64,000 bases of DNA from Chitinophaga pollutisoli (GTDB lineage: Bacteria > Bacteroidota > Bacteroidia > Chitinophagales > Chitinophagaceae). Below the pieces are notes generated by a model that was not told the origin of the DNA, ran no database searches, and saw only the letters and a program-made list of their open reading frames with translations. This document shows positions 45,065 to 54,690 of the stretch, one piece after another (within the stretch, counting starts at the first letter, position 1; every line of letters begins with the position of its first letter). The position numbers and the translations under genes were made by a program. The stretch covers positions 1,054,001-1,118,000 of the forward strand of contig NZ_CP149822.1 of NCBI RefSeq assembly GCF_038396755.1, given 5' to 3'.

Positions 45065-45089
45065 ACCGGCATACCATAATATAATCTGG

Positions 45090-45115
45090 AAGGAGCTCCG
45101 GCTCCTTCTTTTTTT
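45090..45115 (+). terminator. Intrinsic terminator after the GH123-like gene
   Basis: AAGGAGC and GCTCCTT form a 7-bp stem around TCCG, followed by TCTTTTTTT, 26 nt past the stop. Confidence 0.85.
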
Positions 45116-45222
45116 GGGGTGAACCGTAAATTATTCCGTCACCGGCCAAAAATATTGTCATTATTACAATTCTTTCCGACCCTTTTTGTAAATTTATACG
45201 AGCCTGCTGCCTTAGACCATAT

Positions 45223-45786
45223 ATGAGCGAATTCAACGATATTGCTTTATTACAATCATTAAAAGAAGGGAACGAAACTGCTTTTACTGCGATCTATAAC
45301 CAATACTGGGAGCGGCTCTACTTCATGGCGCATAAGCGGCTGCAATCGCCGCACGACGCCGAGGAAATTGTGCAGCAGGTTTTTCTCACGCTCTGGCACA
45401 AAAGGGCGTCGCTTGCTATCCAATCTTTACCTTTTTACCTGTCGGCCATGGTGCGTTACGCCATTTACCGGCATTTCGCCGACCAGGAGCGCAGCTCGGA
45501 GCGGTCGGGGAAGCTGAAGGCGGTAACGGCGGACACATCGCCGGCATTCGATATTGAAAATAAACATCTGCTTGAGATATTAAACAAGTTCGCCAATGAG
45601 CTGCCGGTGAAACACCGGATCGTTTTTCTGCAGCACAAGCTGCTGGACCGCCCGCTGGACGAGGTCGCCAACGAACTGGGGGTGTCCGTCCGAACGGCTG
45701 AAGGCTACGTAACCCATGTCATGCAAATGATGCGCAAAAGGCGCGAGTACCTGACTTTGATGGTACTTTTCTTCCTGCTGAAATAA
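45223..45786 (+). CDS. ECF RNA polymerase sigma factor
   Basis: 187 residues. Region 2: ETAFTAIYNQYWERLYFMAH and DAEEIVQQVFLTLWHKR. Region 4: LPVKHRIVFLQHKLLDRPLD and EVANELGVSVRTAEGYVTHV. The tail YLTLMVLFFLLK is hydrophobic, as in the factor at 26378. It is followed by FecR, SusC and SusD on the same strand. A CCGACCCTTTTTG segment just upstream looks like a weak form of the leader seen before FecR genes. Confidence 0.93.
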   Translation: MSEFNDIALLQSLKEGNETAFTAIYNQYWERLYFMAHKRLQSPHDAEEIVQQVFLTLWHKRASLAIQSLPFYLSAMVRYAIYRHFADQERSSERSGKLKAVTADTSPAFDIENKHLLEILNKFANELPVKHRIVFLQHKLLDRPLDEVANELGVSVRTAEGYVTHVMQMMRKRREYLTLMVLFFLLK

Positions 45787-45806
45787 CCCTGAAAACTTTT
45801 TTCTCC

Positions 45807-45845
45807 TTTTTTGCGTACAAATGTATTTGGCGATACTCTATATAT
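45807..45845 (+). promoter_or_regulatory. Putative ECF-type promoter before FecR
   Basis: The blocks TTTTTT, CGTACAAAT, TTGGCG and ACTCTAT have the same order and spacing as at 13813-13851. It lies between the sigma and FecR genes, where sigma-controlled promoters are expected. The run ends 37 nt before the FecR ATG. Confidence 0.5.
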
Positions 45846-45882
45846 GTAAAGGAGCTCCGCTCTGGTTATAACTATACACGTA

Positions 45883-47031
45883 ATGGATACAGCGAAGGTC
45901 AGGATGTTGGCCGAGAAATACCTGAACGGCACCGCCACCGCCGAAGAAGCGGCCGCGTTGCATGCATGGTACGATCATGTGAATGAAGGCGATACGGAGA
46001 TCGTTGTCGCGGAACAGGCAACGACGTTGCAGGATACCGGCGACCGTATGCTCCGGCAATTGCGGGAGCGGATCGCCGTGGGCGAAACACCCGTAGTACC
46101 CATGCGGCCCGGCAGGCGGAAATGGCTGCCCTGGACTGCCGCAGCCGCCGTCCTGGTTATTGCCGGGAGCACTTACTTCCTGCGGCAATCCGCCCGGCAG
46201 AAAACGCCGCCGGCGCAGACCGCCGCCATCGACGTGCCCGCGCCGTCAAACAAGCCCACGCTCACGCTGGGCAACGGTACGATCGTAGACCTTAGCGAGC
46301 AGGAAAACGGCGCATTGGCGCAACAGGGCGGCACTACCGTCAGCAAAGAGGAATCGATGCTGGTGTATGAGCCCGGGCACAGCGGCGCACAGCCGGTGAT
46401 GAATAAGCTGACCGTACCCAGGGGCGTTCAGTACCGCATCGTACTGCCCGACGGCACGAAAGTGTGGCTGAATGCAGCCAGCGAACTGCAGTTCCCATCC
46501 GTTTTCAACGGCAACCAGCGCCAGGTTAGGCTTTTGGGAGAAGGGTATTTTGAAGTGGCGGCCAATGCCAACCAACCCTTTGTGGTGCAAACGGCGGGCC
46601 CGCGCATCGAGGTATTGGGCACAGCGTTCAATGTGAAAGCGTATGCTGAAGAGCCCCGCGTCAAAACAGCCCTGCTGTCGGGCAGCGTGCGCCTCGTTGC
46701 CGGCGAAGGAAAAAGCAGGTTGATGCACCCCGGCGAAGTAACCTCCGTCAACGGTGAACAAGACATCCGGATTATCAGCGAAACCGACGCGGAGCTGGCC
46801 GTTGCCTGGAAAGAAGGCGTATTCAGTTTCCGGAATGAGTACATCGCGGAGATCCTCCTGGAGATCGGGCGCTGGTACGATGTGGAAATCGTATACGAAG
46901 GCCCGGTGGCACACCGCCGCTTTACCGGCAAGGTATCGCGGAATTACAGCCTGTCCGAAACGCTGTCCGTATTGCTCGCCAGCAACCTGCATTTCCGGCA
47001 GGAAGGGAAGAAGATCATCGTTATGCCGTAA
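45883..47031 (+). CDS. FecR-family anti-sigma factor
   Basis: 382 residues: N-terminal sigma-binding part (MDTAKVRMLAEKYLNGTATA), membrane helix (WLPWTAAAAVLVIAGSTYFL, about 86-105), FecR domain (VQYRIVLPDGTKVWLNAASE; GTAFNVKAYAEEPRVKTALL) and DUF4974-type end (KEGVFSFRNEYIAEILLEI). The 176-nt gap before SusC may hold another regulated promoter. Signalling from the STN domain of SusC is expected. Confidence 0.93.
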   Translation: MDTAKVRMLAEKYLNGTATAEEAAALHAWYDHVNEGDTEIVVAEQATTLQDTGDRMLRQLRERIAVGETPVVPMRPGRRKWLPWTAAAAVLVIAGSTYFLRQSARQKTPPAQTAAIDVPAPSNKPTLTLGNGTIVDLSEQENGALAQQGGTTVSKEESMLVYEPGHSGAQPVMNKLTVPRGVQYRIVLPDGTKVWLNAASELQFPSVFNGNQRQVRLLGEGYFEVAANANQPFVVQTAGPRIEVLGTAFNVKAYAEEPRVKTALLSGSVRLVAGEGKSRLMHPGEVTSVNGEQDIRIISETDAELAVAWKEGVFSFRNEYIAEILLEIGRWYDVEIVYEGPVAHRRFTGKVSRNYSLSETLSVLLASNLHFRQEGKKIIVMP

Positions 47032-47207
47032 ACACAGATCATACATATATCAACGAATCGCCCAACGACATGAGGCATTCAACCAACATCCGAAGCATCA
47101 ATCAAAACGTAAACTTTTTAAATCAGCACATCTAAAAGGAACAACCAGATCGTACACCAATCGAAAGGAAAATTGGAAAATTTCTAAATCATTAACCAAT
47201 CGTTTCT

Positions 47208-50200
47208 ATGCTCTCTACTACCTCATGCCTTATGCGGCAGGGCAGGTTATGCCTATCAACCAAATCCGGGCGAAGCCCGTTTACCAAAAGTGTAATTACC
47301 GTGAAGTTGTCCATTTTACTCGTATTGTTCGGCGCTATCCAGGTCAGCGCCGCCACCGCGCAGAAGATCTCCATCCTGCGGGAGAACGCGCCGATAGAGC
47401 GCGTACTCGATGAGATAGAACGGCAAAGCGGCTACCAGGTCTGGTACGAGGAAGGCACCCTTCCCACTGGCACCGTGATTTCTATCGCCATCAAAAACGC
47501 CTCCCTGGAAGAAGCGCTGGAAGCATGTTTACGTGGCCGGCAACTCGCCTGGACCATCGTGAGCAAAACCATCGTGCTCCGCAAAACGCCTCCTTCCGCC
47601 ACGCAACCGCTGCCGCCGCAGAAAATCCGCGGCACCGTGCGCGACGCGGAAACCCAAAAGCCCATGCCCGGCGCCACCGTGCACATCCGGGGAACGGCCA
47701 AAGCCACCGTTACCAACGCCAACGGCGAATTCGAATTGGAAACGGACAACGACGAAGCCGTACTGGATGTGTCGTTTGTGGGTTACGAATCCAAAATCGT
47801 GAAAGCGACCGCCGGTAAAGCCGTAAACGTACTGCTGGCCATCTCTTCCTCAAAACTGGACGAGTTGATCATCACCGGTTATTCCGCCAAGAAGACCGGC
47901 GAGCTCACCGGCGCCGTGCAAAGGATCAGCGGCGATGTACTCCGCAAGGGCATCACCACCTCCGACCCCGTTTCGCTCCTGAAAGGCCGCGCCACCGGGC
48001 TTTACATCTCTGAACAAGGTGCCGGCGACCCCACCAGCGCGGGTGGACAGATCTTCGTTCGCGGTCAGAGCAGCATCGTGGGCGTGGGCGTGGACCAATA
48101 CAACGAATTCGTGATGCCCACCCAGAACTACGGTCCGCTCCTGGTACTGGACGGCGTGATCATGCCCAACCAAAACCTGAAAGAACTGATCAACCCCCAG
48201 GACATCGATAACCTCACCATCCTGAAAGACGCTGCCGCCACCGCTATCTACGGCTCCCGCGCAGCGGCGGGCGTGATCGTGGTGAATACCAAAAAAGGCC
48301 AGGCCGGCAAAGCGCAGATCCGCGCCGAAATCAAATACGGCATCAACAAGCCCAACCGCGGCTCCGTGCGGTTCCTTAACGCGCAGGAACTCTACGATCT
48401 GCAGAAAACCTATTTCACAGAAGACTACCGCGTAAACAACGCCACCCTGTCCCCCACCTATCCCACGCTGGACGCATACCTCACCAACCGCCTGCCCGCG
48501 CAGTCCGACCTGGCGAACAGCTACGACTGGGAACGTTACGCTTTCCTCACCAGCAACATGAAGGAAGCCAACGTATCGGCCAGAGGCGGCACGGAAGCGT
48601 CGCGGTATTACATCGGCGCCACGTACTACGACGAGCAGTCTACCGGCGTGCAAAACGGGCTGAAGCGCGGCACTTTCCGCGTGAACCTGGAAAACCGACT
48701 GACGCCCCGGCTCACCACCAATATCTCCCTCAACGGGATTTTCGACAGCGGGGAAAGAGAGAATTCCAACTCCGGGACTTTCCTTTACGGCATGATTCCC
48801 TGGGTGAACCCGTATAATGCGGACGGTTCGCTTAAACCTTCGCTGCAATACAAAATGAACGGCAGGATGCGGACGGCGGAAAACCCCATCTTCGAAAACG
48901 AATACAATTACATGCGTCCCAAAGCGCAGCGCCTGGCGGGTTCCGCGAAGCTGGATTATAAACTCACCGAATGGCTGAGCTTCTCCAGTACCAATTCCGC
49001 CAACCTCAACTATACGAAAGACGAACGCTACATCGATACACGCAGCTACCAGGGTTCCGGGACGGCTACTTCGTCCAAAGGCTTCCTGGGCACCAATACC
49101 AACCAGATCTTCACCTTCCTTACTTCCAACCAGCTGAATTTCCGGAAGGTATTCGGGCAGCATGCGCTCCGCGCGCTGGCAGCCACCGAATATGGCAGAA
49201 CGAAAATGGAAAACATCCTTGTGAACGTGAACAACGTGCGCGCCGGGTATCCCGTTATTTCGCTGGGAAGGCAGATCGGTGGAAGGTATGATTACACCAT
49301 TTACGGCCTCCCGACGACCAAAAGCGGCAACATCGAGGGCGGTAAAGAAGACCGTGCAGTATTTTCGGCCTTCGGCGAAGCGGGATATACCTACGACGAC
49401 CGCTTCAGCGTAAGCGCCTCCCTGCGTACCGACGCATCGAGCAGCTTCGGGGACGACAAGCGCTACGGCACCTTCTACTCCGTGGGCGGCGCCTGGGTAG
49501 TGACCAACGAGCAGTTCGCCTCGGGCATGCCCTGGCTGAGCAACCTCAAGCTGCGGACCAACTACGGCACCAGCGGATCGCAGCTGGGCGACAACTTCCT
49601 GACCCGTACCCTGTACGATCCACGCTATACTTACCATAACCAGGCGGGCGCCACCATTTCCGTGCTCGGCAACCCCGACCTGCAATGGGAGATCACCAAA
49701 ACTTACAGCGCGGGCCTGGACTTCGGTTTGTTCCATAAAATTACCGGTAGCATCGATTACTACAACCGCCGCTCGGAAGACCTCCTGCAAAAAGTGACAC
49801 TCGACGCTGTCGCGGGCTTCCCTTCCCAATGGAAAAACGTAGCCACCGTACAGAACAAAGGCATCGAAATCCTCATCAATTCGGATAACATCACCGGAAA
49901 GGATTTCCGCTGGACGACCTCCTTCAACATCAGCTTCAACAAAAACAAGATTATCAGCGTAGCAAACGACTCCCTGCGGCAGGGTTTCTATAACGCCAAC
50001 AGCTTCTACCTGTTCCCCGGCGACGACATCAACTCGCTGAAAGCCGTTCCGTATGCGGGCATCGATCCGGAAACCGGCAAGCCACGTTTCGAGAAGCGGA
50101 CATTTGACGAGAAAGGCAACGTAACCGGTGTTACTTATGTGAATACCGTGGATGAAGTTGGCGCCGCCGCCGATCCGCGGCAATTCCGCCATATCGGCAA

Positions 50201-50723
50201 CTTCCAGCCGAAATACTTTGGCGGGCTGACCAACTCCTTCTCGTACAAGAATTTCTCACTGGACGTGCTGATCACCTACGCCCTCGATTACGTGATCAAC
50301 GACGACCTGGCCGAGCAGATGCAGGGGTCCAACCTCACCGAATACAACCAGATCGCGCTCCGGAGCAGCCAGCGCTACTGGACGCACCCCGGACAAACGG
50401 ACGCTACGGAACCGGATATTTATACGCACGTAAACACGGGCTATTTCGGTTCCAGCAAATACATCCACAGCGGCAGCCACGCCCGCCTGCGCAGCGTGCG
50501 CCTGGGCTACGACCTCCCGCAATCAGTACTGAAGGCGCTACGCCTGTCCAATGCCCATTTCTATGTGAGCGGCGACAACCTGTATACGCTGTATTCCAAA
50601 GACCTGATCTCTGCGGATCCTGAAGGGCCGTCCGTAGGGCAAGCGCAGGATTTCGGCGGGTCCATCGGTTCGGGGATCGGTATTCCCAGAAGATATGTAT
50701 TCGGCCTTCAACTCGGGTTTTAA
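47208..50723 (+). CDS. SusC/RagA TonB-linked outer-membrane protein with STN domain
   Basis: 1171 residues. A 30-residue leader precedes the signal segment (LSILLVLFGAIQVSAATAQ). STN domain (about 53-120, ISILRENAPIERVLDEIERQ; LAWTIVSKTIVL), carboxypeptidase-like domain (GTVRDAETQKPMPGATVHIR), plug (LIITGYSAKKTGELTGAVQR; QIFVRGQSSIVG; YGSRAAAGVIVVNTKKG) and barrel ending RYVFGLQLGF. The long leader is common in this genus. Ligand unknown; the genes after it are SusD and two thioredoxins. Confidence 0.95.
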   Translation: MLSTTSCLMRQGRLCLSTKSGRSPFTKSVITVKLSILLVLFGAIQVSAATAQKISILRENAPIERVLDEIERQSGYQVWYEEGTLPTGTVISIAIKNASLEEALEACLRGRQLAWTIVSKTIVLRKTPPSATQPLPPQKIRGTVRDAETQKPMPGATVHIRGTAKATVTNANGEFELETDNDEAVLDVSFVGYESKIVKATAGKAVNVLLAISSSKLDELIITGYSAKKTGELTGAVQRISGDVLRKGITTSDPVSLLKGRATGLYISEQGAGDPTSAGGQIFVRGQSSIVGVGVDQYNEFVMPTQNYGPLLVLDGVIMPNQNLKELINPQDIDNLTILKDAAATAIYGSRAAAGVIVVNTKKGQAGKAQIRAEIKYGINKPNRGSVRFLNAQELYDLQKTYFTEDYRVNNATLSPTYPTLDAYLTNRLPAQSDLANSYDWERYAFLTSNMKEANVSARGGTEASRYYIGATYYDEQSTGVQNGLKRGTFRVNLENRLTPRLTTNISLNGIFDSGERENSNSGTFLYGMIPWVNPYNADGSLKPSLQYKMNGRMRTAENPIFENEYNYMRPKAQRLAGSAKLDYKLTEWLSFSSTNSANLNYTKDERYIDTRSYQGSGTATSSKGFLGTNTNQIFTFLTSNQLNFRKVFGQHALRALAATEYGRTKMENILVNVNNVRAGYPVISLGRQIGGRYDYTIYGLPTTKSGNIEGGKEDRAVFSAFGEAGYTYDDRFSVSASLRTDASSSFGDDKRYGTFYSVGGAWVVTNEQFASGMPWLSNLKLRTNYGTSGSQLGDNFLTRTLYDPRYTYHNQAGATISVLGNPDLQWEITKTYSAGLDFGLFHKITGSIDYYNRRSEDLLQKVTLDAVAGFPSQWKNVATVQNKGIEILINSDNITGKDFRWTTSFNISFNKNKIISVANDSLRQGFYNANSFYLFPGDDINSLKAVPYAGIDPETGKPRFEKRTFDEKGNVTGVTYVNTVDEVGAAADPRQFRHIGNFQPKYFGGLTNSFSYKNFSLDVLITYALDYVINDDLAEQMQGSNLTEYNQIALRSSQRYWTHPGQTDATEPDIYTHVNTGYFGSSKYIHSGSHARLRSVRLGYDLPQSVLKALRLSNAHFYVSGDNLYTLYSKDLISADPEGPSVGQAQDFGGSIGSGIGIPRRYVFGLQLGF

Positions 50724-50749
50724 TTTATTTCGGCATCAATCATCGACAC

Positions 50750-52213
50750 ATGAAACACTTTAGCATCCTCATATTCGCCGGCCTGCTGGCAACGGCCTGC
50801 AACAAACAGATCGACAGCATCCGGCCCCTGACTAAAATCGACAAGGAAGGTGAACTGGCTTCGCTGACGGGTATTGAAGAAACGACCGTTGGCAACTACA
50901 TGCTGCTGCAGGGTAGCGGGTTCAACAGCTACGACGTGCCCATGCACGATTTCGGGGAAAGTCGCGGCAATAACGTGACACTACAGACCTGGGGGCTTCC
51001 CAACAAAGAAACCGACGCTTTCTTCTTTCGCAACAGTACCAGTCCTACCCAGGGCAACAGCTCCGACTTTTACCGCGGCGCCTACCAGATCATCGTGAGC
51101 GTCAACACTACGCTGGAAGGGATCGAAGCCATGGAAAACGGCGCGTTTGCCTCACTCACCGAAGCGGAGAAAAACAGGTTCCTGTACGCCAAAGGCGAAA
51201 ACCATTTCATCCGCGCGCTCGTGTACTTCAGCCTTGTGCGCGTTTATGGCAAGCCTTATTACCAGACGCCCGGCCAAAGCCCCGGCCTCATCCTGAAAAC
51301 CGGCAGCGATATCAAAGACATCCCGGCGCGGTCGACCGTTCAGCAGACGTACGATCTCATCCTGTCCGACCTGAAAATGGCGGCACAATTGATGAAGGCG
51401 CCTGTTACGAAGGATAACGCCTTTGGCAGCACCGCCGCGGCCTGGTCCCTCCTCTCCCGCGTTTACCTCTACATGGGCGGCAGCATCGCCGCTCCTGACG
51501 CGGCGGCCAATGAACTGGCCATCAAGTATGCCGACAGCGTGATCAGCCACACCGCCGGAAAATACACCCTGCTGCAAGGCGACGCTTACGCCAAAATGTT
51601 CGGCGACGACGAGTTTGGCGACATCGGCCGGGCCAACGGCACCACCAACAAGGAGATCATCTTCGCTTACGACAATTCCCAGGGCGGCAGCAGCATCGGG
51701 CAATTCTATCATTTCGACGCCATTTACGGCGTAGGCGCTACCTTCCTGCCCTCTTCCGACTTCAAAAGCCTCCTGGCGCCGGGCGATATCCGGGGTACCT
51801 TCCTCAAACTCAATCCTAATTCCAATTTCGTGGAAACGACTAAGTTCCTCGTACTGGCGGAAGCATGGCTCACCCGTGCGCCGTATATTTACTTCCGGCT
51901 GGCGGAGATGTACCTCAACAAAGCCGAGGCATACGCCAAACTGGGCAACACCGCCCAGGCCAAAGAAAACCTGAAAACCATACATACCCGCGCAGGACTG
52001 CCTGCCGCTGATATCGATAACCTGGCAGCGGCAGACGTAATGGCCGCCGTATTGAAGGAAAGGAGGATCGAGCTGGCTTTTGAAGGCCACAACAGCTTCG
52101 ATTATTTCCGCAACGGGCTGCCCATGACAAGGACCGCCGCCGATAACAACGGCACAGCCCTCGCCATTCAACCCACCGATCCGAAAGTGGTGCTGGATCT
52201 GCCTAAAAACTAA
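50750..52213 (+). CDS. SusD/RagB-family lipoprotein
   Basis: 487 residues. Lipobox ILIFAGLLATACNKQ. SusD hallmarks: YQIIVSVNTTLEGIEAMENG, KGENHFIRALVYFSLVRVYG, YIYFRLAEMYLNKAEAYAKL and KERRIELAFEGHNSFDYFRN. The C-terminus is short (PTDPKVVLDLPKN). It pairs with the SusC gene 26 nt upstream and binds the imported substrate at the cell surface. Confidence 0.93.
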   Translation: MKHFSILIFAGLLATACNKQIDSIRPLTKIDKEGELASLTGIEETTVGNYMLLQGSGFNSYDVPMHDFGESRGNNVTLQTWGLPNKETDAFFFRNSTSPTQGNSSDFYRGAYQIIVSVNTTLEGIEAMENGAFASLTEAEKNRFLYAKGENHFIRALVYFSLVRVYGKPYYQTPGQSPGLILKTGSDIKDIPARSTVQQTYDLILSDLKMAAQLMKAPVTKDNAFGSTAAAWSLLSRVYLYMGGSIAAPDAAANELAIKYADSVISHTAGKYTLLQGDAYAKMFGDDEFGDIGRANGTTNKEIIFAYDNSQGGSSIGQFYHFDAIYGVGATFLPSSDFKSLLAPGDIRGTFLKLNPNSNFVETTKFLVLAEAWLTRAPYIYFRLAEMYLNKAEAYAKLGNTAQAKENLKTIHTRAGLPAADIDNLAAADVMAAVLKERRIELAFEGHNSFDYFRNGLPMTRTAADNNGTALAIQPTDPKVVLDLPKN

Positions 52214-52236
52214 GCCATTCAAAACCAATCGAACAT

Positions 52237-53319
52237 ATGAAACGTACCATTCCATGCCTGCTGGCCGCGGCTACCTTTTACGCCTGCGGCCCCGCCGGCC
52301 AGCCCAAGACAACCATTACGGCAGACATTACCGGACTGAAAGACTCTGTAATCTATCTCTCCGTTCCTGTCGCGGATTCCGCTAAAACAGACACCCTCCG
52401 GGTAACGGACGGTAAATTCACCTGGAGCGGCGAAGTGGGCAGCCCTGAAAAGGCTTACCTGATGTTCCCGAACCGTTATGTCGAGCTGTTCCTGGACAAG
52501 GGCGATATTAAAATCAGCGGCCACGCCGATTCCCTGTCTGACGTGCGCGTTACTGGCTCGGCGGCACACGACGAATATGTGGCATTCCAGCAATCGGAAA
52601 AAAGCATCGACGAGCGCCTGAATGCCTTGTACACGAATTACGACCAGATCAAAGACAACGATTCCGCCATGGCCGATCTGGAAAGAAAATCCGGCGAGCT
52701 TCGCAAAGAACGCCGCGCGCTGATGATGGGTTACATCGCAGGGCATCCCAAAAGCCCCGTGAGCGTGTCCCTCCTCGCCGATATGGCGGTAATGGGTGAA
52801 TACAAACAGCTCGACAGCCTTTACAAGCTCCTGGACCCCGCTGCGCAAGGAACACCCGGCGGCAAACGCGTGGGCGACAGGATCGCCATCCTGAAGAAAA
52901 GCGCCGTGGGCGAACCGATCATCGACTTCACCCTGCCCGACGTTGCCGGTAAAGACGTGAAATTCTCCGAATTCAAGGGGAAATACGTGCTGCTCGATTT
53001 CTGGGCCAGCTGGTGCGGTCCCTGCCGTGCGGAGAACCCCAACGTGCTCAAGGCCTTCAATGCTTACAAGGACAAGAACTTCACCGTGGTGGGCGTTTCG
53101 CTGGATGACAATGGCGAGAAATGGAAAAAAGCCATCGAAGAAGACGGCATGCCCTGGATCCAGTTGTCGGACCTGAAAGGCTTCCGTACCACTGTGGCGC
53201 AGGAATACGGCATCCAGGCCATTCCTTCCACTTTCCTGATCAGCCCCGAAGGCATTATTGTAGCGAAAGACCTCCGTGGCGCAGCGCTGCATAAGAAACT
53301 GGCAGAACTGCTGAACTGA
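52237..53319 (+). CDS. TlpA-family thioredoxin lipoprotein
   Basis: 360 residues. Lipobox AAATFYACGPA (Cys 17). The N-terminal beta domain (about 24-110, DUF4369 type) is followed by a helical linker and a C-terminal thioredoxin domain (about 225-360). The active site is ASWCGPCRAE (C260, C263), and the cis-Pro is in IQAIPSTF. It should reduce or rearrange disulfides in the periplasm. It is 23 nt after SusD and 26 nt before a paralogue. Confidence 0.9.
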   Translation: MKRTIPCLLAAATFYACGPAGQPKTTITADITGLKDSVIYLSVPVADSAKTDTLRVTDGKFTWSGEVGSPEKAYLMFPNRYVELFLDKGDIKISGHADSLSDVRVTGSAAHDEYVAFQQSEKSIDERLNALYTNYDQIKDNDSAMADLERKSGELRKERRALMMGYIAGHPKSPVSVSLLADMAVMGEYKQLDSLYKLLDPAAQGTPGGKRVGDRIAILKKSAVGEPIIDFTLPDVAGKDVKFSEFKGKYVLLDFWASWCGPCRAENPNVLKAFNAYKDKNFTVVGVSLDDNGEKWKKAIEEDGMPWIQLSDLKGFRTTVAQEYGIQAIPSTFLISPEGIIVAKDLRGAALHKKLAELLN

Positions 53320-53345
53320 TAAACGTATTGCATAAAACCCGCAAC

Positions 53346-54545
53346 ATGAAACACATTCCGATGCTGATCGCATCCAGTCTGCTGATCGCCAACGCACAGG
53401 CCCAATCGTTTACCCTCAGCGGTACGGTAGAAGGCCAATCGACGGGATACGCCTGGCTCAGCTATCCCGCCGGCAAAGGTTACAAGACCGACAGCGCCCA
53501 GGTACATAACGGGCGGTTCACCTTCAAGGGCGAACTGCCGGGCCCTTCGATGAGCAGCCTGGCGCTCGAGCGCCCCGATCCCATGTCGTACGAAAACAAA
53601 GCAGCCAGCCTCTTCCTCGAACCGGGGAACATGACGGTGAGCGTGAAGAAAGGCGCCGTTAAAGACGCTATACTGAAAGGCTCGCAGGCGCAGGCCGATA
53701 TGGATATACTGGAAGCAGCCAGAAAACCGGTGATGAAAAACCTGATGCCCTTGTCCGACGAATACAACCGCCTCAACAAGGAATACATCGAAGCGCGCCG
53801 TGCGAAGAAAGATAGCGTTACCCTCGCCGGGATGATCGGCAAGCTCGACGCCGTGAAGGAAAAAATGGAGCCGTATTACGAGCAGATGGACGCGGTGGAT
53901 AAGGCTTTCATTGAAAAGCACCCGGCATCCTTCGCCACCGCCTACCTCCTGCGTTTCCGGATCAGTAATATGAAGCTCGCCGAGGCGGAAGCCGCTTACA
54001 AAAGAATGCCGCCGGCGGTCCAGCAAAGCGCGTTCGGCGTTGAAATCAAAAAAGAAATCGACGGCCTCCGCGGCGGATCTCCCGGAAGCGTGGCGCACGT
54101 TTTCTCGAAAACCGACATCAACGGGCAGCCCCTCAGCCTGGCGGACTTCAAAGGCAAATACGTGCTCATCGACTTCTGGGCCAGTTGGTGCGGGCCCTGC
54201 CGCAAAGGCAACCCGCATCTGAAGGAAGTGTATGCGAAATACAAAGACAAAGGTTTCGAGATCATCGGGATTTCCGACGACGACGGCAACCACGAGGCCT
54301 GGAAAAAGGCCGTGGCGCAGGACGGGATCGAAATCTGGAAACACGTGCTCCGCGGCCTGGACATGAAGAAGCGGCAGAACAATGAGCCCAATCCTGAAGA
54401 CATCAGCGACTACTACGGCATCCACTCCCTCCCCACCAAAATCCTCATCGGGCCCGACGGCGTGATCGTTGGCCGGTATGGCGGCGGCGGAGAAAACGAC
54501 GAAGCGATGGATAAGAAACTCGCGGAAGTTTTCGGGAAGATGTAA
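53346..54545 (+). CDS. TlpA-family thioredoxin, secreted
   Basis: 399 residues from the ATG at 53346. Signal peptide (MLIASSLLIANAQAQ) without a lipobox, unlike the gene before it. N-terminal DUF4369-type beta domain (about 20-115), helical linker rich in Lys and Glu (about 120-200), and a thioredoxin domain with ASWCGPCRKGN (C282, C285) and the cis-Pro in IHSLPTKI. It probably works with the lipoprotein paralogue, one free and one anchored. It closes the SusC/SusD operon. Confidence 0.9.
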   Translation: MKHIPMLIASSLLIANAQAQSFTLSGTVEGQSTGYAWLSYPAGKGYKTDSAQVHNGRFTFKGELPGPSMSSLALERPDPMSYENKAASLFLEPGNMTVSVKKGAVKDAILKGSQAQADMDILEAARKPVMKNLMPLSDEYNRLNKEYIEARRAKKDSVTLAGMIGKLDAVKEKMEPYYEQMDAVDKAFIEKHPASFATAYLLRFRISNMKLAEAEAAYKRMPPAVQQSAFGVEIKKEIDGLRGGSPGSVAHVFSKTDINGQPLSLADFKGKYVLIDFWASWCGPCRKGNPHLKEVYAKYKDKGFEIIGISDDDGNHEAWKKAVAQDGIEIWKHVLRGLDMKKRQNNEPNPEDISDYYGIHSLPTKILIGPDGVIVGRYGGGGENDEAMDKKLAEVFGKM

Positions 54546-54586
54546 AAGATAACATTGTTTCCCCATGTACACCTGAATTTGATAAG

Positions 54587-54614
54587 AAGGGCCCGCCTGA
54601 GAACGGGCCCTTTT
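54587..54614 (+). terminator. Terminator of the SusC/SusD/TlpA operon
   Basis: AAGGGCCCG and CGGGCCCTTTT are complementary arms around an 8-nt loop, followed by TTTT, 42 nt past the stop. Confidence 0.88.
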
Positions 54615-54619
54615 CCATG

Positions 54620-54650
54620 AAAAAACCCGCTCGAAGGTGAGCGGGTTTTT
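54620..54650. terminator. Second, bidirectional terminator
   Basis: AAAAACCCGCTC and GAGCGGGTTTTT form a 12-bp stem around GAAGGT, with T-runs on both strands. It backs up the previous one and ends the convergent MFS gene. Confidence 0.9.
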
Positions 54651-54690
54651 CTCTTTCATGCATCGTTCTATCACATATCCATCCACTTGA

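Noticed and set aside
45848..45858. AAGGAGCTCCG appears both in the terminator at 45090 and in the FecR leader
   Set aside because: Eleven bases including the palindrome GGAGCTCC can recur by chance, and the second copy has no matching arm or T-run.
47850..50192. Long open frame opposite the SusC gene, and similar ones opposite SusD, TlpA and SusC genes elsewhere
   Set aside because: The sense frames carry clear SusC, SusD and thioredoxin motifs. The antisense frames are a by-product of high GC and have no recognisable domain.
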